Source: Pontibacillus halophilus JSM 076056 = DSM 19796 (GTDB lineage: Bacteria > Bacillota > Bacilli > Bacillales > BH030062). Taken from it: a DNA stretch of 64,000 bases. Made by a program: the position numbers and the translations under genes. Of the stretch, positions 24,002 to 34,100 are shown piece by piece. The notes beneath the pieces were generated by a model, which was not told where the DNA came from, did not search any database, and saw only the letters and a list, made by a program, of their open reading frames with translations. Every line of letters starts with the position of its first letter. Within the stretch, counting starts at the first letter, position 1. Location of the stretch: positions 62,001-126,000 of the forward strand of contig NZ_AULI01000002.1 of NCBI RefSeq assembly GCF_000425205.1. The letters run 5' to 3'.

Positions 24002-25624
24002 TTAGTTTGCTTGATGTAGAGCTTTGATTTGCTGCTCAACATTCGCATCATTGACAAATTCATCGTACGTCATATATTTGTCTACGACACCGTTCGGAGT
24101 AATCTCCATAATGCGGTTCGCAATTGTATTAATAAATTCATGGTCATGAGAAGCAAAGATCATGGACCCTTTATAGTTAATAAGTCCATTGTTAAGCGCT
24201 GTGATGGACTCTAAATCAAGGTGGTTCGTTGGTTCATCCATCATAAGGATATTCGCACCGCTAAGCATCATTTTAGATAGCATACAGCGTACTTTCTCTC
24301 CTCCAGAAAGAACGTTAGACTTCTTCTTCGCTTCTTCACCAGAGAAGAGCATACGTCCAAGGAAGGAACGAAGGAATGTCTCAGTCTGGTCTTCAGGAGA
24401 ATATTGGCGTAACCAATCAATAAGGCTTAGGTCGTTATCAAAGTACTCTGAGTTATCTTTCGGGAAGTACTCCTGAGAAGTCGTAACACCCCACTTAAAG
24501 GTACCCTCATCTGGTTCCATGTTGCCCGCTAATATTTCAAACAATGCAGTCTTGGACTGTTCATGTTCCCCTACAAGGGCAATTTTATCGTCTTTATTCA
24601 TCGTGAAGGTTAAGTTGTCGAGCACTTTCACCCCATCGATTGTCTTCGTAAGATTCTCAACGAATAGAACATCGTTCCCAATCTCACGGTTAGGCTTGAA
24701 GTTGATATAAGGATAACGACGAGATGAAGGTTGAATATCATCTAACGTAATTTTATCCAAGAGCTTCTTACGAGATGTCGCTTGCTTGGATTTTGATTTG
24801 TTCGCACTAAAGCGCTCGATGAATTCTTTCAACTCTTTTACTTTGTCTTCTTTCTTCTTGTTCTCTTCTTGAGCCATCTTCTGAGCAAGTTGAGAAGACT
24901 CATACCAGAAATCGTAGTTACCTACGTAGATCTGAATCTTACCAAAGTCAAGGTCTGCAATGTGCGTACATACGTTGTTTAAGAAGTGACGGTCGTGGGA
25001 AACAACGATAACAGTACCTTCGAAATTAATAAGGAATTCTTCTAGCCATTGGATGGCTTTAATATCAAGTCCGTTTGTAGGCTCATCCAGAAGAAGGACA
25101 TCTGGCTGACCAAATAGAGCTTGTGCCAATAACACTTTTACTTTTTGAGGCTCTGTTAATTCGTCCATTCTCTTCTCATGCAACGATTCTGGTACACCCA
25201 AGCCTGAAAGTAAGCGGGATGCATCTGATTCAGCTTCCCAACCATTCATTTCAGCAAATTCAGCTTCCAATTCAGCAGCACGCATACCGTCCTCTTCAGA
25301 GAAATCCGGCTTCATATAAATTTGATCTTTCTCAGCCATTACTTCAAATAGACGCTTGTGCCCCATCATAACAACTTGAAGCACCTGCTCTTCTTCATAA
25401 GCAAAGTGATCCTGCTTTAAGACAGCCATACGTTGGTCTGATTTAAGTGAAACATCACCTGTTTGTGATTCAAGTTCACCAGATAATATTTTTAGGAATG
25501 TAGATTTACCTGCACCGTTTGCTCCGATTAATCCGTAGCAATTACCCGGTGTGAATTTAATATTAACGTCTTCAAACAATTTACGATCACCAAATCGTAA
25601 ACTTACGTTATTTACATTTAGCAT
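24002..25624 (-). CDS. ABC-F family ATPase (YkpA/YbiT-like)
   Basis: A 540-residue soluble protein with two ABC domains and no membrane part, as in ABC-F ribosome-associated factors. NBD1 (about 1-245) has an intact Walker A, GANGAGKS, and Walker B, VLLLDEPTNGLD. Its signature loop reads LTEPQ instead of LSGGQ/E, and the usual His of DEPTNHLD is Gly. The interdomain linker (245-310) is rich in Lys. NBD2 has a degenerate Walker A (GEHEQSKT) but perfect LSGGEK and MMDEPTNHLD. Sequence is closest to the YkpA group (from memory), where the second P-loop is also poor. It probably acts on stalled or idle ribosomes. GGAGGATTCCATCACT precedes the ATG. Confidence 0.88.
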   Translation of the reverse strand: MLNVNNVSLRFGDRKLFEDVNIKFTPGNCYGLIGANGAGKSTFLKILSGELESQTGDVSLKSDQRMAVLKQDHFAYEEEQVLQVVMMGHKRLFEVMAEKDQIYMKPDFSEEDGMRAAELEAEFAEMNGWEAESDASRLLSGLGVPESLHEKRMDELTEPQKVKVLLAQALFGQPDVLLLDEPTNGLDIKAIQWLEEFLINFEGTVIVVSHDRHFLNNVCTHIADLDFGKIQIYVGNYDFWYESSQLAQKMAQEENKKKEDKVKELKEFIERFSANKSKSKQATSRKKLLDKITLDDIQPSSRRYPYINFKPNREIGNDVLFVENLTKTIDGVKVLDNLTFTMNKDDKIALVGEHEQSKTALFEILAGNMEPDEGTFKWGVTTSQEYFPKDNSEYFDNDLSLIDWLRQYSPEDQTETFLRSFLGRMLFSGEEAKKKSNVLSGGEKVRCMLSKMMLSGANILMMDEPTNHLDLESITALNNGLINYKGSMIFASHDHEFINTIANRIMEITPNGVVDKYMTYDEFVNDANVEQQIKALHQAN

Positions 25625-25795
25625 AGTGATGGAATCCTCCAGTACTTATAAGTTACCACTTGGATTATATCATTGTACCAGATGAATAGATAGGGGTGTA
25701 AAGGGAGATGTCGAAATTCCTATCCTTTCGTTTTGAAAGGAAGGTATTGTTTGATACGATAAGTGAAGGAAATTCGCATATAGAGAGGAATACAC

Positions 25796-26884
25796 ATGAA
25801 AAAACTATTATTGGTAGGTGCGGGTCATGCGCACCTACATATTATAAAAGAATTCGAACAAGCGCCCTATGAGGACCTAGAGGTTACCTTACTCTCTCCC
25901 TCACGCTATCAATACTATTCGGGAATGTTCTCAGGTTATACAGAAGGAGTCTATAAAGAAGAAGAGATTCGCGTAGATATTGAAGCACTAAGCGAACGAA
26001 CTGGAGTTAAATGGTACAAGGAAGCAGTGGTATCGGTAGACGCCGTACAAAAGATTGCCTTATCAGATACAGGTTCTTTGCATGAGTATGACGCCGTATC
26101 GTTTGATATCGGCTCGTTAACCGCTCACACGTCCGTTAAAGGTGTTCAACAACACGCGTTACGAATCAAACCAAACTATCACTTCCCTGATGCGTTAGAA
26201 CGGTTGCAACAAAGTAAGGCGCCTGTTGTCATTGGCGGAGGTGCTGCCGGTACAGAGATTGCCCTAAACCTTCAAGCATATCGAATGAAACATAACATTC
26301 AAAAGCCTGTACAGCTGCTTTCATCGAGTGACCGATTATTACCAAGCCAGACTGAGCAAGTCTCCGCTCATATTGAAAAGATTGTAGAGCACGCAGGCAT
26401 TGAGCTTCACCTCGGGGAGAAGGTAACGGAAATGAACAGTATGAAAGTGTACACAAATACACAAGCCTACCCATATAAAGATGCGTTATGGTTAGCTGGG
26501 CCACGCGCCCCTGAATTGTTCAGACTTTCAAAGTTGCCAACAGATGATCAAAATTATTTACTAGTTGAATCCACGCTGCAGGTAAAGGACCATCCATCCG
26601 TCTTTGGTGCAGGTGATTGCATTTCTCTACGGGACTACCCTGACCTTGAGAAGAACGGCGTATTTGCAGTGAGACAAGCGCCTGTTCTATGGAAGAATAT
26701 CCTAGGGTTCTTATATGAGAAAGATGGCGAGCATTTCATCCCTCAAACTAGGTATTTATCCATCTTATCTACAGGGGATCAGAAAGGGTTCCTGATGTAT
26801 GGGAAATGGCACCTTCATACAGGTTGGGCATGGAAATTGAAACATCGAATTGATTCGAAATTCATCGCTAGATATCAGGACTAA
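25796..26884 (+). CDS. FAD-dependent NADH dehydrogenase-like oxidoreductase
   Basis: A 362-residue pyridine nucleotide-disulfide oxidoreductase family protein. The FAD-binding motif GAGHAHLHIIKEF is at residue 8. The second dinucleotide motif VIGGGAAGTEIALNL near residue 144 is for NAD(P)H. FGAGDCISL near residue 274 is the conserved FAD/dimer motif. There is no CxxxxC redox disulfide, which points to an NDH-2-like or SelD-associated FAD protein rather than a disulfide reductase. It lacks a C-terminal membrane anchor. Monocistronic, with an AGAGAGG ribosome-binding site. The electron acceptor is unknown. Confidence 0.8.
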   Translation: MKKLLLVGAGHAHLHIIKEFEQAPYEDLEVTLLSPSRYQYYSGMFSGYTEGVYKEEEIRVDIEALSERTGVKWYKEAVVSVDAVQKIALSDTGSLHEYDAVSFDIGSLTAHTSVKGVQQHALRIKPNYHFPDALERLQQSKAPVVIGGGAAGTEIALNLQAYRMKHNIQKPVQLLSSSDRLLPSQTEQVSAHIEKIVEHAGIELHLGEKVTEMNSMKVYTNTQAYPYKDALWLAGPRAPELFRLSKLPTDDQNYLLVESTLQVKDHPSVFGAGDCISLRDYPDLEKNGVFAVRQAPVLWKNILGFLYEKDGEHFIPQTRYLSILSTGDQKGFLMYGKWHLHTGWAWKLKHRIDSKFIARYQD

Positions 26885-26887
26885 TGA

Positions 26888-26920
26888 AAAGAGGGTGACC
26901 TATCATAGGCCACCCTCTTT
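26888..26920. terminator. Bidirectional terminator between the oxidoreductase gene and ydjO
   Basis: AAAGAGGGTGACCTA/TAGGCCACCCTCTTT hairpin, one mismatch, between converging genes. Confidence 0.8.
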
Positions 26921-26927
26921 CTCACGT

Positions 26928-27131
26928 TTATTTGGCGTACATGCTATTGTTTTCAACAACTTGAAGCTCTTTTACACTGGTAGACATATCACTTCCACAA
27001 ATCGGACAAGTAGGCTGTTCCTGCGTCTTGAAGTTGTCTCTCATCCAAGCATTACAGTCTTCAGATACGCATTCCCAGATTTTTAAATCCTCTCGTTTAA
27101 CCTCTTCTGTGTTCTTCTTACCAAAAGCCAT
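26928..27131 (-). CDS. YdjO-like cold-inducible zinc-ribbon protein
   Basis: A 67-residue protein with four cysteines in two pairs, WECVSEDCNAW and CPICGS, forming a small zinc ribbon. The sequence (MAFGKKNTEEVKREDLKIWE start, then WMRDNF) matches YdjO, described as cold-inducible in Bacillus. GGGAGG precedes the ATG. It is probably transcribed alone; a minus-strand terminator lies just upstream and would block read-through from pepF. Confidence 0.8.
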   Translation of the reverse strand: MAFGKKNTEEVKREDLKIWECVSEDCNAWMRDNFKTQEQPTCPICGSDMSTSVKELQVVENNSMYAK

Positions 27132-27162
27132 AATGAAGAGCCTCCCTTAGCATCATAAATAT

Positions 27163-27184
27163 AAAAAAAGCTACAGAGTAGCTT
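27163..27184 (-). terminator. Minus-strand terminator between pepF and ydjO
   Basis: AAGCTAC/GTAGCTT hairpin followed on the minus strand by T7. Confidence 0.65.
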
Positions 27185-27213
27185 CACAACCACTCTCATA
27201 GATGTAATAAAGA

Positions 27214-27275
27214 ATCACATACTATAAAAAGGAACGTTGTATACATGCATCGTAAGCCTTTTTATAATATGTGAT
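27214..27275. repeat. Long inverted repeat in an AT-rich intergenic region
   Basis: The 19-bp arms 27214-27232 (ATCACATACTATAAAAAGG) and 27257-27275 match as inverted copies with one mismatch. They are separated by a 24-base loop that itself holds GTATAC and ATGCAT palindromes. Flanks are AT-rich. It lacks a T run, so it is not a normal terminator. Confidence 0.75.
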
Positions 27276-27368
27276 GTTGTGCGTAAACATTTATTTTACT
27301 AAAATATATTCAATACAGTAAATATCTTACACTATAACATTGATTAAGTCAAGTCAACCATGTTATAT

Positions 27369-27393
27369 GGGGGTGGAAGTTCCCCTCCACCCC
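27369..27393. terminator. GC-rich hairpin past pepF
   Basis: GGGGTGGA/TCCACCCC hairpin ten bases beyond the pepF stop. The following sequence is ATATAAC rather than T-rich, so it may act as a 3' stabiliser or weak terminator. Confidence 0.5.
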
Positions 27394-27403
27394 TATATCT
27401 TGA

Positions 27404-29197
27404 TTAATTTGTAAGTTCGATAAATTCTTCTACATCCTTAACACAAAGTTGAATGGCTGCTTCCCAGAATTCAGATTGTTGTAAATCTACATTTAAGTGT
27501 TTCTTAGCTAAGTCCTCCACGCTCATACGCCCCGTATCCCGCAATAAGGAAATGTAGTTCTGTTCGAATTCCTCTCCGGATTTAAGCGCTTCAGCATAAA
27601 TTCCTAAGCTGAACAAATAACCAAATGTGTACGGGAAGTTGTAGAATGGCACTCCAGTAATATGGAAGTGAAGCTTAGACGCCCAAAACTCAGGCTCGTA
27701 TTCACTTAGTGCGTTTTGGTAAGCTTCTTGTTGAGCTTCCTCCATTAACTGATTAAGGCGTTCAGCTGGTACAAATCCTTCTTTACGCTCCTCATAAAAA
27801 CGAGTTTCAAATAGGAAACGCGCATGTATGTTCATAAAGAAGGCTACACTTCTCTGCAGCTTATCTTCAAGAAGGGCGATTTTCTCTTCCTTCGATGATG
27901 CTTCTTTCACAGACGCATCGGCTACAATCATCTCTGCAAAGGTAGATGCGGTCTCCGCAACGTTCATCGCATAGCTTTGATTCATGTACTCCATATCATC
28001 CATTACATACTGGTGGAACGCATGTCCAAGTTCATGCGCTAACGTCGATACATTAGATGGAGTGCCGGAATAGGTCATGAAGATTCGTGTTTGCTTGCTG
28101 TCATTGAAGCTTGTGCAGAACCCACCTGGTCGCTTACCAGCGCGGTCCTCCGCTTCAATCCATTTCTCATTGAAGGCTTTTTGAGCAAATTCAGCCATCT
28201 GTGGTCCAAATCGATTGAAGTGTTTCACGATAAAGTCTGCGCCTTCGTCGTAGGATACCGTCGATTGACTTGACGCAATCGGTGCATCCTGATCGTACCA
28301 AGCTAATCGTTCTACACCTAGCAAATTAGCTTTCCGGTCTAGATATTTCACGAAATGATGCTTTTGATTTTCGATTGCTTTCCACATGGTATCGAGGGTT
28401 TCTTGACTCATTCGATTTAACTGGAGCGGTTCTTTCAACGTTTCTTTCCATCCACGATGCTTGTACTTTTGCAAGCGGAAACCTGCCAGGTGATTTAACG
28501 TTTCACTCGTTAAATCTTCTTGGTCTTTCCACGCTTTCTGCAACTTATAGTGGACATCTTCTCGCACGTCTCGGTTCGTGTCACTTAGCTTGTTGGAAGC
28601 TTGACCGAACGATAACGTTTTTTCTTCCCCATCTTCTTCAATAGTGATAGAAATCTTGGCAACGATGCGATCATAAAGATCTTCCCACGCATGATATCCA
28701 TCTACGCTAAGGTCGTTAATTAACGTTTCTTGTTCTAAAGGTAGCTTCTCCTTGCCTTGGGTACGCATTTCATCTAGAACGAACTGCACCCTTTCAAAGA
28801 ATGGTTGCTGAAGGATTTCATTCCACACGTCATCCGCGATCCTCGTAACTTTTTGTTCTAGTAACGTTGTCACGTTCTGAATTTCTGCAAATTGCTGGCT
28901 GATCTTAGACTGCAGGAGCTGTGCCTTCTTATCACTGACATCCTGTGAGACTAGGCAAGCTATAAAGGATCCACTTTCACTTACTTCCATATAGACAGTT
29001 TGTAAGAGTTGCAAGATTTCTTCAAACTCTTTGGAATCAGAAGCTTGTTCAGGGACAACAAATGCGGTCACCTTCTCATTTAGTGTATGTACATTCAACT
29101 GAAGCTTGTCCAAATAAGCTGCAAACTCTTTCGATTCACTTCCTCCTGGAAAGATGGAATCTAAGTCCCATTTCATTGAGTACGTTGTATTTGACAT
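27404..29197 (-). CDS. pepF: M3 family oligoendopeptidase F
   Basis: A 597-residue zinc metallopeptidase of the M3B family. The active-site HExxH is TLAHELGHAFHQ near residue 383, with the third ligand supplied by the helix after it (NVAETASTFAEM, Glu near residue 412). The N-terminal mostly helical oligopeptide-binding lobe and the C-terminal HITGVPFYNFPYTFGYLFSL segment are typical. PepF degrades peptides of roughly 7-17 residues in the cytoplasm. GGGGAGATTGC precedes the ATG. Monocistronic. Bacilli carry several paralogues, and this is the common-length form. Confidence 0.92.
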   Translation of the reverse strand: MSNTTYSMKWDLDSIFPGGSESKEFAAYLDKLQLNVHTLNEKVTAFVVPEQASDSKEFEEILQLLQTVYMEVSESGSFIACLVSQDVSDKKAQLLQSKISQQFAEIQNVTTLLEQKVTRIADDVWNEILQQPFFERVQFVLDEMRTQGKEKLPLEQETLINDLSVDGYHAWEDLYDRIVAKISITIEEDGEEKTLSFGQASNKLSDTNRDVREDVHYKLQKAWKDQEDLTSETLNHLAGFRLQKYKHRGWKETLKEPLQLNRMSQETLDTMWKAIENQKHHFVKYLDRKANLLGVERLAWYDQDAPIASSQSTVSYDEGADFIVKHFNRFGPQMAEFAQKAFNEKWIEAEDRAGKRPGGFCTSFNDSKQTRIFMTYSGTPSNVSTLAHELGHAFHQYVMDDMEYMNQSYAMNVAETASTFAEMIVADASVKEASSKEEKIALLEDKLQRSVAFFMNIHARFLFETRFYEERKEGFVPAERLNQLMEEAQQEAYQNALSEYEPEFWASKLHFHITGVPFYNFPYTFGYLFSLGIYAEALKSGEEFEQNYISLLRDTGRMSVEDLAKKHLNVDLQQSEFWEAAIQLCVKDVEEFIELTN

Positions 29198-29276
29198 GCA
29201 ATCTCCCCTTTCTCACTAAGTATATAAAATTTTCTGTCATTTTTCCATGCGTTGCTGCTAAATTGTAACCATAAGA

Positions 29277-29305
29277 AAGCGCCCAAAGAGATTCTTAGGA
29301 CGCTT
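29277..29305 (-). terminator. Weak terminator after the DUF4397 gene
   Basis: AAGCGTCC/GGGCGCTT hairpin with one mismatch and a large loop on the minus strand, followed by TCTTAT. Confidence 0.45.
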
Positions 29306-29356
29306 GTGTTCGATGAATGCGTTAGGATTACAAATCTTTCATTTCGTAATAGAACA

Positions 29357-30136
29357 TTAAATAAACGTTGCTTCTAACGATGGAGTTCCATTTAAATACC
29401 CGATTGCCACGGCATTGTATACTTCTCCTGCTTTCAGTCGTACATCAGGTACTGTAAGGACCACTTGCTTCGAACCAGCTGGACGAACTTCTAGATCCAC
29501 TTTTGTTGGTGGGAGGGTGATATAGTCCGTTGATTCTTTAAACCCAACATTGCTAAAGAGAACGTCTCCACCTTTAACAGCAATATCTACTCTAGGTGCA
29601 TCGGGTGACAAGTGAGTAAACCTAACTTTCGCTTTGCCTTGCTCTCCATTAACATCATCCGGAATCGTGAGCAAGCTAATGTCTTCAACGTTTCCAACTG
29701 CAGCGACTGTAAAGGCACCTCCACCTGGTACACGCACTGACTCAGTAATGACAGCACTGATTTGACCAGTTGGCTTCACTTCAATTCGATAGTCGCCAGC
29801 TGGTAAATCGACATAATCACTAATCTGACCAAAGCTTACGTTCCTTAAGACCATTTGACCATTAATATAAACGTCAACAGCCGGAGCGTTTGGTGAAGCA
29901 TGGAAGACCCTCACCTTTGATGTGCTCATTCGATTGTATGGTTGCTGTCCGTAACCGGAACCTTGTACATGCCCCATTCCCCCATGATGATGCATATGGG
30001 CAAGCTGTTGCACGCATTCCACATACTTCATGTAGTAGTGGCAATGCATCCTCGGATCCATAAACTTATAGTAATCTGCCAGCATTTCGTATTTAGCGGC
30101 TTGCAGAACGATGTACTCTTCTTGATTATAACTCAC
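29357..30136 (-). CDS. DUF4397 domain protein with two beta-sandwich repeats
   Basis: A 259-residue protein. The N-terminal helical segment (residues 1-45) is followed by a His/Gly/Met-rich stretch (HMHHHGGMGHVQGSGYGQQ, about 46-65). Two DUF4397 repeats follow (about 73-160 and 168-255). Each begins VRVFHASPNAPAVDVYINGQ or VRFTHLSPDAPRVDIAVKGG. No signal peptide is visible, so it is either cytoplasmic or, like spore-coat-type proteins with similar Tyr/His/Gly-rich starts, deposited from the mother cell (speculative). The DUF4397 function is unknown. GGAAGTG precedes the ATG at some distance. Confidence 0.82.
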   Translation of the reverse strand: MSYNQEEYIVLQAAKYEMLADYYKFMDPRMHCHYYMKYVECVQQLAHMHHHGGMGHVQGSGYGQQPYNRMSTSKVRVFHASPNAPAVDVYINGQMVLRNVSFGQISDYVDLPAGDYRIEVKPTGQISAVITESVRVPGGGAFTVAAVGNVEDISLLTIPDDVNGEQGKAKVRFTHLSPDAPRVDIAVKGGDVLFSNVGFKESTDYITLPPTKVDLEVRPAGSKQVVLTVPDVRLKAGEVYNAVAIGYLNGTPSLEATFI

Positions 30137-30327
30137 TTTTTCACTTCCTTTACATGGGAGTTCCTCTCATCTACATGCCTATGTCTTTCCTCACAGTTTC
30201 ATGTCAACAGCTTCTTTGTCTCCTATAATTATCCTTAACCTGTTTCGAAAAGCCTGTTTACCTACTAGCATCAAGTATGATAAAGTCTCTTCGAAAGATT
30301 TATTAACGAGATAAGGGAGATGTTTCT

Positions 30328-31050
30328 TTGACTATGAAAAGGAAATTTCTAACGATTGTATCCGGATCGGTACTTGCAATTGGGATAGCAGGTTGCTCCA
30401 CTTCTGGAGAAGAAGATAAAGATGCTGCTGCACAGGTAGGTAGCGAGACAATCGCTATGGAAGATTTCAATACTAAATATGAAGATACAGTCAAAAGCTA
30501 CGAAAAACAAGGTATGGAATTGAACGAAGACCAGAAAGAACAGGTTAAGACTGCAACGCTTGAACAAATGATTAGTCAAGAAGTTGTAGAGCAAGAAATC
30601 AAGAAGCAAGAAATTAAAGTTACAGATGAAGACGTTCAAAAACGTATTGATGAACAGCCACAAGAAGTAATCGACAATACGATGGAACAGCAAGATTTAA
30701 CAATGGATGAATTGAAGAAGAACTTGAAAGAGCAAATGAAATACGACAAATTCTTCAAAGCTAACACAGATGAAGTAACTGTAAGTGACGAAGAGCTGAA
30801 ATCCGAGTACGACAAGCTCGTTGAGAAAGCTAAAAGCACTCAGTCCAAAGAAAGTAAAGAATCAAAAGAAGGCGAAAATGAAACATCGAACATCCCTTCT
30901 TTCGATGAGTATAAAGAGACATTAAAGCAACAACTTGTAACTCAGAAAGAACGTGAGCAATCTACAAAATATGTAGAAGAGCTTAAGAAAGATTACGAAA
31001 TTGAAAAGAATGTAGCATCAGAAAATGATGATCAAAAAGAAAATGCATAA
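30328..31050 (+). CDS. Lipoprotein with SurA-N-like chaperone domain
   Basis: A 240-residue lipoprotein. The N-terminal signal ends in the lipobox GIAGC (Cys23). A SurA N-terminal-like helical domain follows (about residues 35-160; IAMEDFNTKYEDTV, MISQEVVEQEIKKQEIKVTD). The parvulin peptidyl-prolyl isomerase domain of PrsA is absent; in its place is a short charged linker (KSTQSKESKESKEGENE) and a helical tail. It is therefore a PrsA-like foldase relic or a chaperone without isomerase activity. The start is TTG at 30328, eight bases from GGGAG; the ATG at 30334 is also possible. Confidence 0.82.
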   Translation: MTMKRKFLTIVSGSVLAIGIAGCSTSGEEDKDAAAQVGSETIAMEDFNTKYEDTVKSYEKQGMELNEDQKEQVKTATLEQMISQEVVEQEIKKQEIKVTDEDVQKRIDEQPQEVIDNTMEQQDLTMDELKKNLKEQMKYDKFFKANTDEVTVSDEELKSEYDKLVEKAKSTQSKESKESKEGENETSNIPSFDEYKETLKQQLVTQKEREQSTKYVEELKKDYEIEKNVASENDDQKENA

Positions 31051-31055
31051 CGAAG

Positions 31056-31088
31056 AAGAAGGCTGGAGCCATTGCTCCAGCCTTCTTT
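31056..31088. terminator. Strong terminator between the lipoprotein gene and dynA
   Basis: Perfect 14-bp AAGAAGGCTGGAGC hairpin with a CATT loop between converging genes. Confidence 0.85.
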
Positions 31089-31105
31089 CATACATAGGGA
31101 GATTG

Positions 31106-34100
31106 TTAAACATTATGTCGTACGTCATTCAAGAGTTGAGACCAATGCTCGTAGGACCCTTCGTCCTTGAGGGCTTCAATCAATCCGTCATAATACAATT
31201 GTATGGATTGAACAACATTTCCTTTCGTTTCTTCAATAAGTGTTCTCCACTCTCTAGCAAAGTGATTGTACACATGTGCGAGTTCTTCATTTATATAGGT
31301 AGAAGCCCACTCATCATACACCCTTTCAACCACATCTCGCATCTTGTCACGACCTTTTCCTTCAAAGAAAGCTTTGGTCGATTTGAATAGTTGCAGGGCC
31401 TCTTCAAAGTCACCGACGTTCAACTGTTCAAACGGAGTGCTGACATCGATTGAGGAGCATGTATGGTCTGGTAATTCCGGTAAGGTTAAACTCCTTCCGT
31501 GCTCCCGCAACGCCTCCCCAAAATCTTCAAGCCACTCTTCACCCTTTTCTAGAAGGAATCGCTCCATTCTTAAAGAAACGACTCTCATCTCTTGCATCAT
31601 ATCGTTTTGCATCAGTTCCATTACACGTTCCATAGATTCACGAAGCTGCTCTCTACCACCCTTCCCATTGTCCGTAATGGCACCAGGATGAAATTCTTCC
31701 TTAATGAAATCGTGCAATCGAAGGAGAACACGCTGTTTCACATAGAATAGCTGCTTCTCAATCTTTTGTTGAAGAGCTGATTCATAACGTTCAATTGCGC
31801 TCATCTGTGTTAAATCAATGCGCTCAAGCTTTTCTTCTTGCAGTTGCTGCTGATAGTCTTGTCGCTCTTCTTGATTTAATGAGACAGCTTGAACATAATC
31901 CTCAAGCGTACTGCGAACGCGCTTCATAAGATGATTTGCACTATGCACAAGTACATAGGCAAGCTCATGTTCAATGAATTGGTAGAAGTTCTTCTCGAAT
32001 TCTGGTATTCCTGAGTGAACGCGCCTCTTATCATCCATCCCATCCCGACTACTGACTCCATAGATTCGTGGAAGGCGAATCCCATAGGATTGAAGTTGAT
32101 CTCGCAAGTAACCTGTCACAAGAGAGCGTTCTTCGTCATCTTTGGCAAGGTCTACAGCATTAAGCAAGAAGAACATCTTGTCCATGCTAAAGGCGTCTTT
32201 AACCCTCCCCAATTGGATAAGGAATTCTCGGTCGGCTCGTGAAAATGCATGGTTGTAATAGGTTACGAATAGAATGGCATCCGCCTCTTTCATATATTGA
32301 AACGAGACTTCTGTGTGTCTTGCATTCACAGAATCAGCACCAGGCGTATCTACAAGTGTGATTCCTCTTCGAGTGAACGAACAATCCACATATAACTCCA
32401 CCCACTCCACAAAGCATGAACGTTCTTCAGTTGACACATAGCTTGAGAAGTCTTCATAAGGAATGGTGGTAACAGACCCTAGAGCGGAACTAGAAGATTC
32501 AAAGCCCGCTACAACAGCTCGGATAAAGGAATAACGCTTTTGTTCAAGTTGTTGTTCTAGCTCACTCATCCTATTGCTTACAAATTTAACTAGAGCGGGT
32601 AAACTATCTGGCTCGTTCCCTAATGCAGGCAATGCTTGTAACAAGTCATCAAACAGTTCACGAGGTGATTTAAATTTCACTCTAACCGTTCGATGAGGCC
32701 TATTTTCGGTTGGGGGACAGATTTTGTTAATTGTCGCTGTCGTAGGATTAGGAGAGACGGGTAAGACTCCTTCCTCAAGCAAGGCATTGGCAAAGGAAGA
32801 CTTCCCAGCCGAGAATGCCCCAAATAACGCAACCGTATAGCTTCGTTCTTCAATGGTGCTCCTTTTTGCGCGCATCTCCTCTACAAACTCCTGGAAATTT
32901 GGTTCATCCGAGAGAAGGCGCTCCAATTCAGTCAACGCGTTAATCGTCTGCTGAACATCGACCTCCTCTGTACGTTCCTTTGTTTCCACGTCATGTGCAT
33001 CCTTTGTCTCATCTGAAATAGTATCTGTCATCGTGTCCCATGAACGTATGTCCACCTTGGCTTCTCGTTCGTTGAGAGCGGCTTGAAGGGCTTGTGTTGC
33101 TTCACTCGTTACCGCACTAGAGTCCGAAAGTCTCTGTTTCTTGTCCTCAAGAGATCTCAAGATTTCATCTCTGCGGTCTTTCCATTCATTTCGCTTATTT
33201 AACCGTTCCATGGATGAGAATAAATCATTTTTCTTTGATTCATTTCGCTCTTCTATGATGGTCTCGATTCTCTTCCACTCATTCAATGCTTGATTTCTAA
33301 ACACGGCACGCAAGTCTTCTAGTACATCTTCTGAGTACTGGAGCACGTAAGAACCATTTACGAGTGCACCTGATTTAATCGAAGTGCGGAGTCGCTCTAT
33401 AGGGTAGTCAGCCTCAATAGACTGTAAACGTTGGAGTGCTTCATCTCCTACCACCCCGTACTCTCTAGCCGTTTCCACAAGAACGTTCTGTAACGGCCAC
33501 TGCAGATTCGCTTCAACCTTTTTCATAAGAGACGAATAAAATTCCTGACTTCGTTTCTCTCTCGCTTCTCTTGTTTTAGCCTTTGAAAAGAGTAGGCCGA
33601 CCTTGAAATCAGGCTGTTCGGCTTCAAGGAAAGCTTTAGCGAGCTCGCGAATGTCGTGGGACATAACATAAGCATTCGATAAAGTTCTTTGGAGTTTCTC
33701 TTTCACTTCTTGTTGTGACTGCTGTGGCTCTGCCTCTAGCCTCTTCCATTCCTGGTCTAACTCGTCTTCTCGGTCCTCATCATGGCTCTTAGACAAGTCG
33801 TACTCAATGCGCTCCAGTTCATCCTGATAGGTTGCTTCGTAACTACGAAGCTCTTCCTCAATTAAGTGAGTCAGCGCGTGCTGTACTGTCTTCTCAACAG
33901 TGGAGCTACTCTGCTGTGACATTTGTCCTTCCACCCATTGCTGCAATGTTCGGAGTTCATTATGAGGGTGGTCCTTGTCTTTTAAAGAGATATAGAATAT
34001 TCGGTTGATGGTAATGCCCCAGTCTTTCAGAGACTCCTTTACACTTCTTCTAAAGCGGCTAAATGTAATTTCCTCTTCTTTATGTTTATCAATCTGATTT

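Noticed and set aside
31025-31390. 121-codon open frame over the lipoprotein gene end and dynA 3' end
   Set aside because: It runs through the terminator hairpin and antisense to dynA without a start signal.
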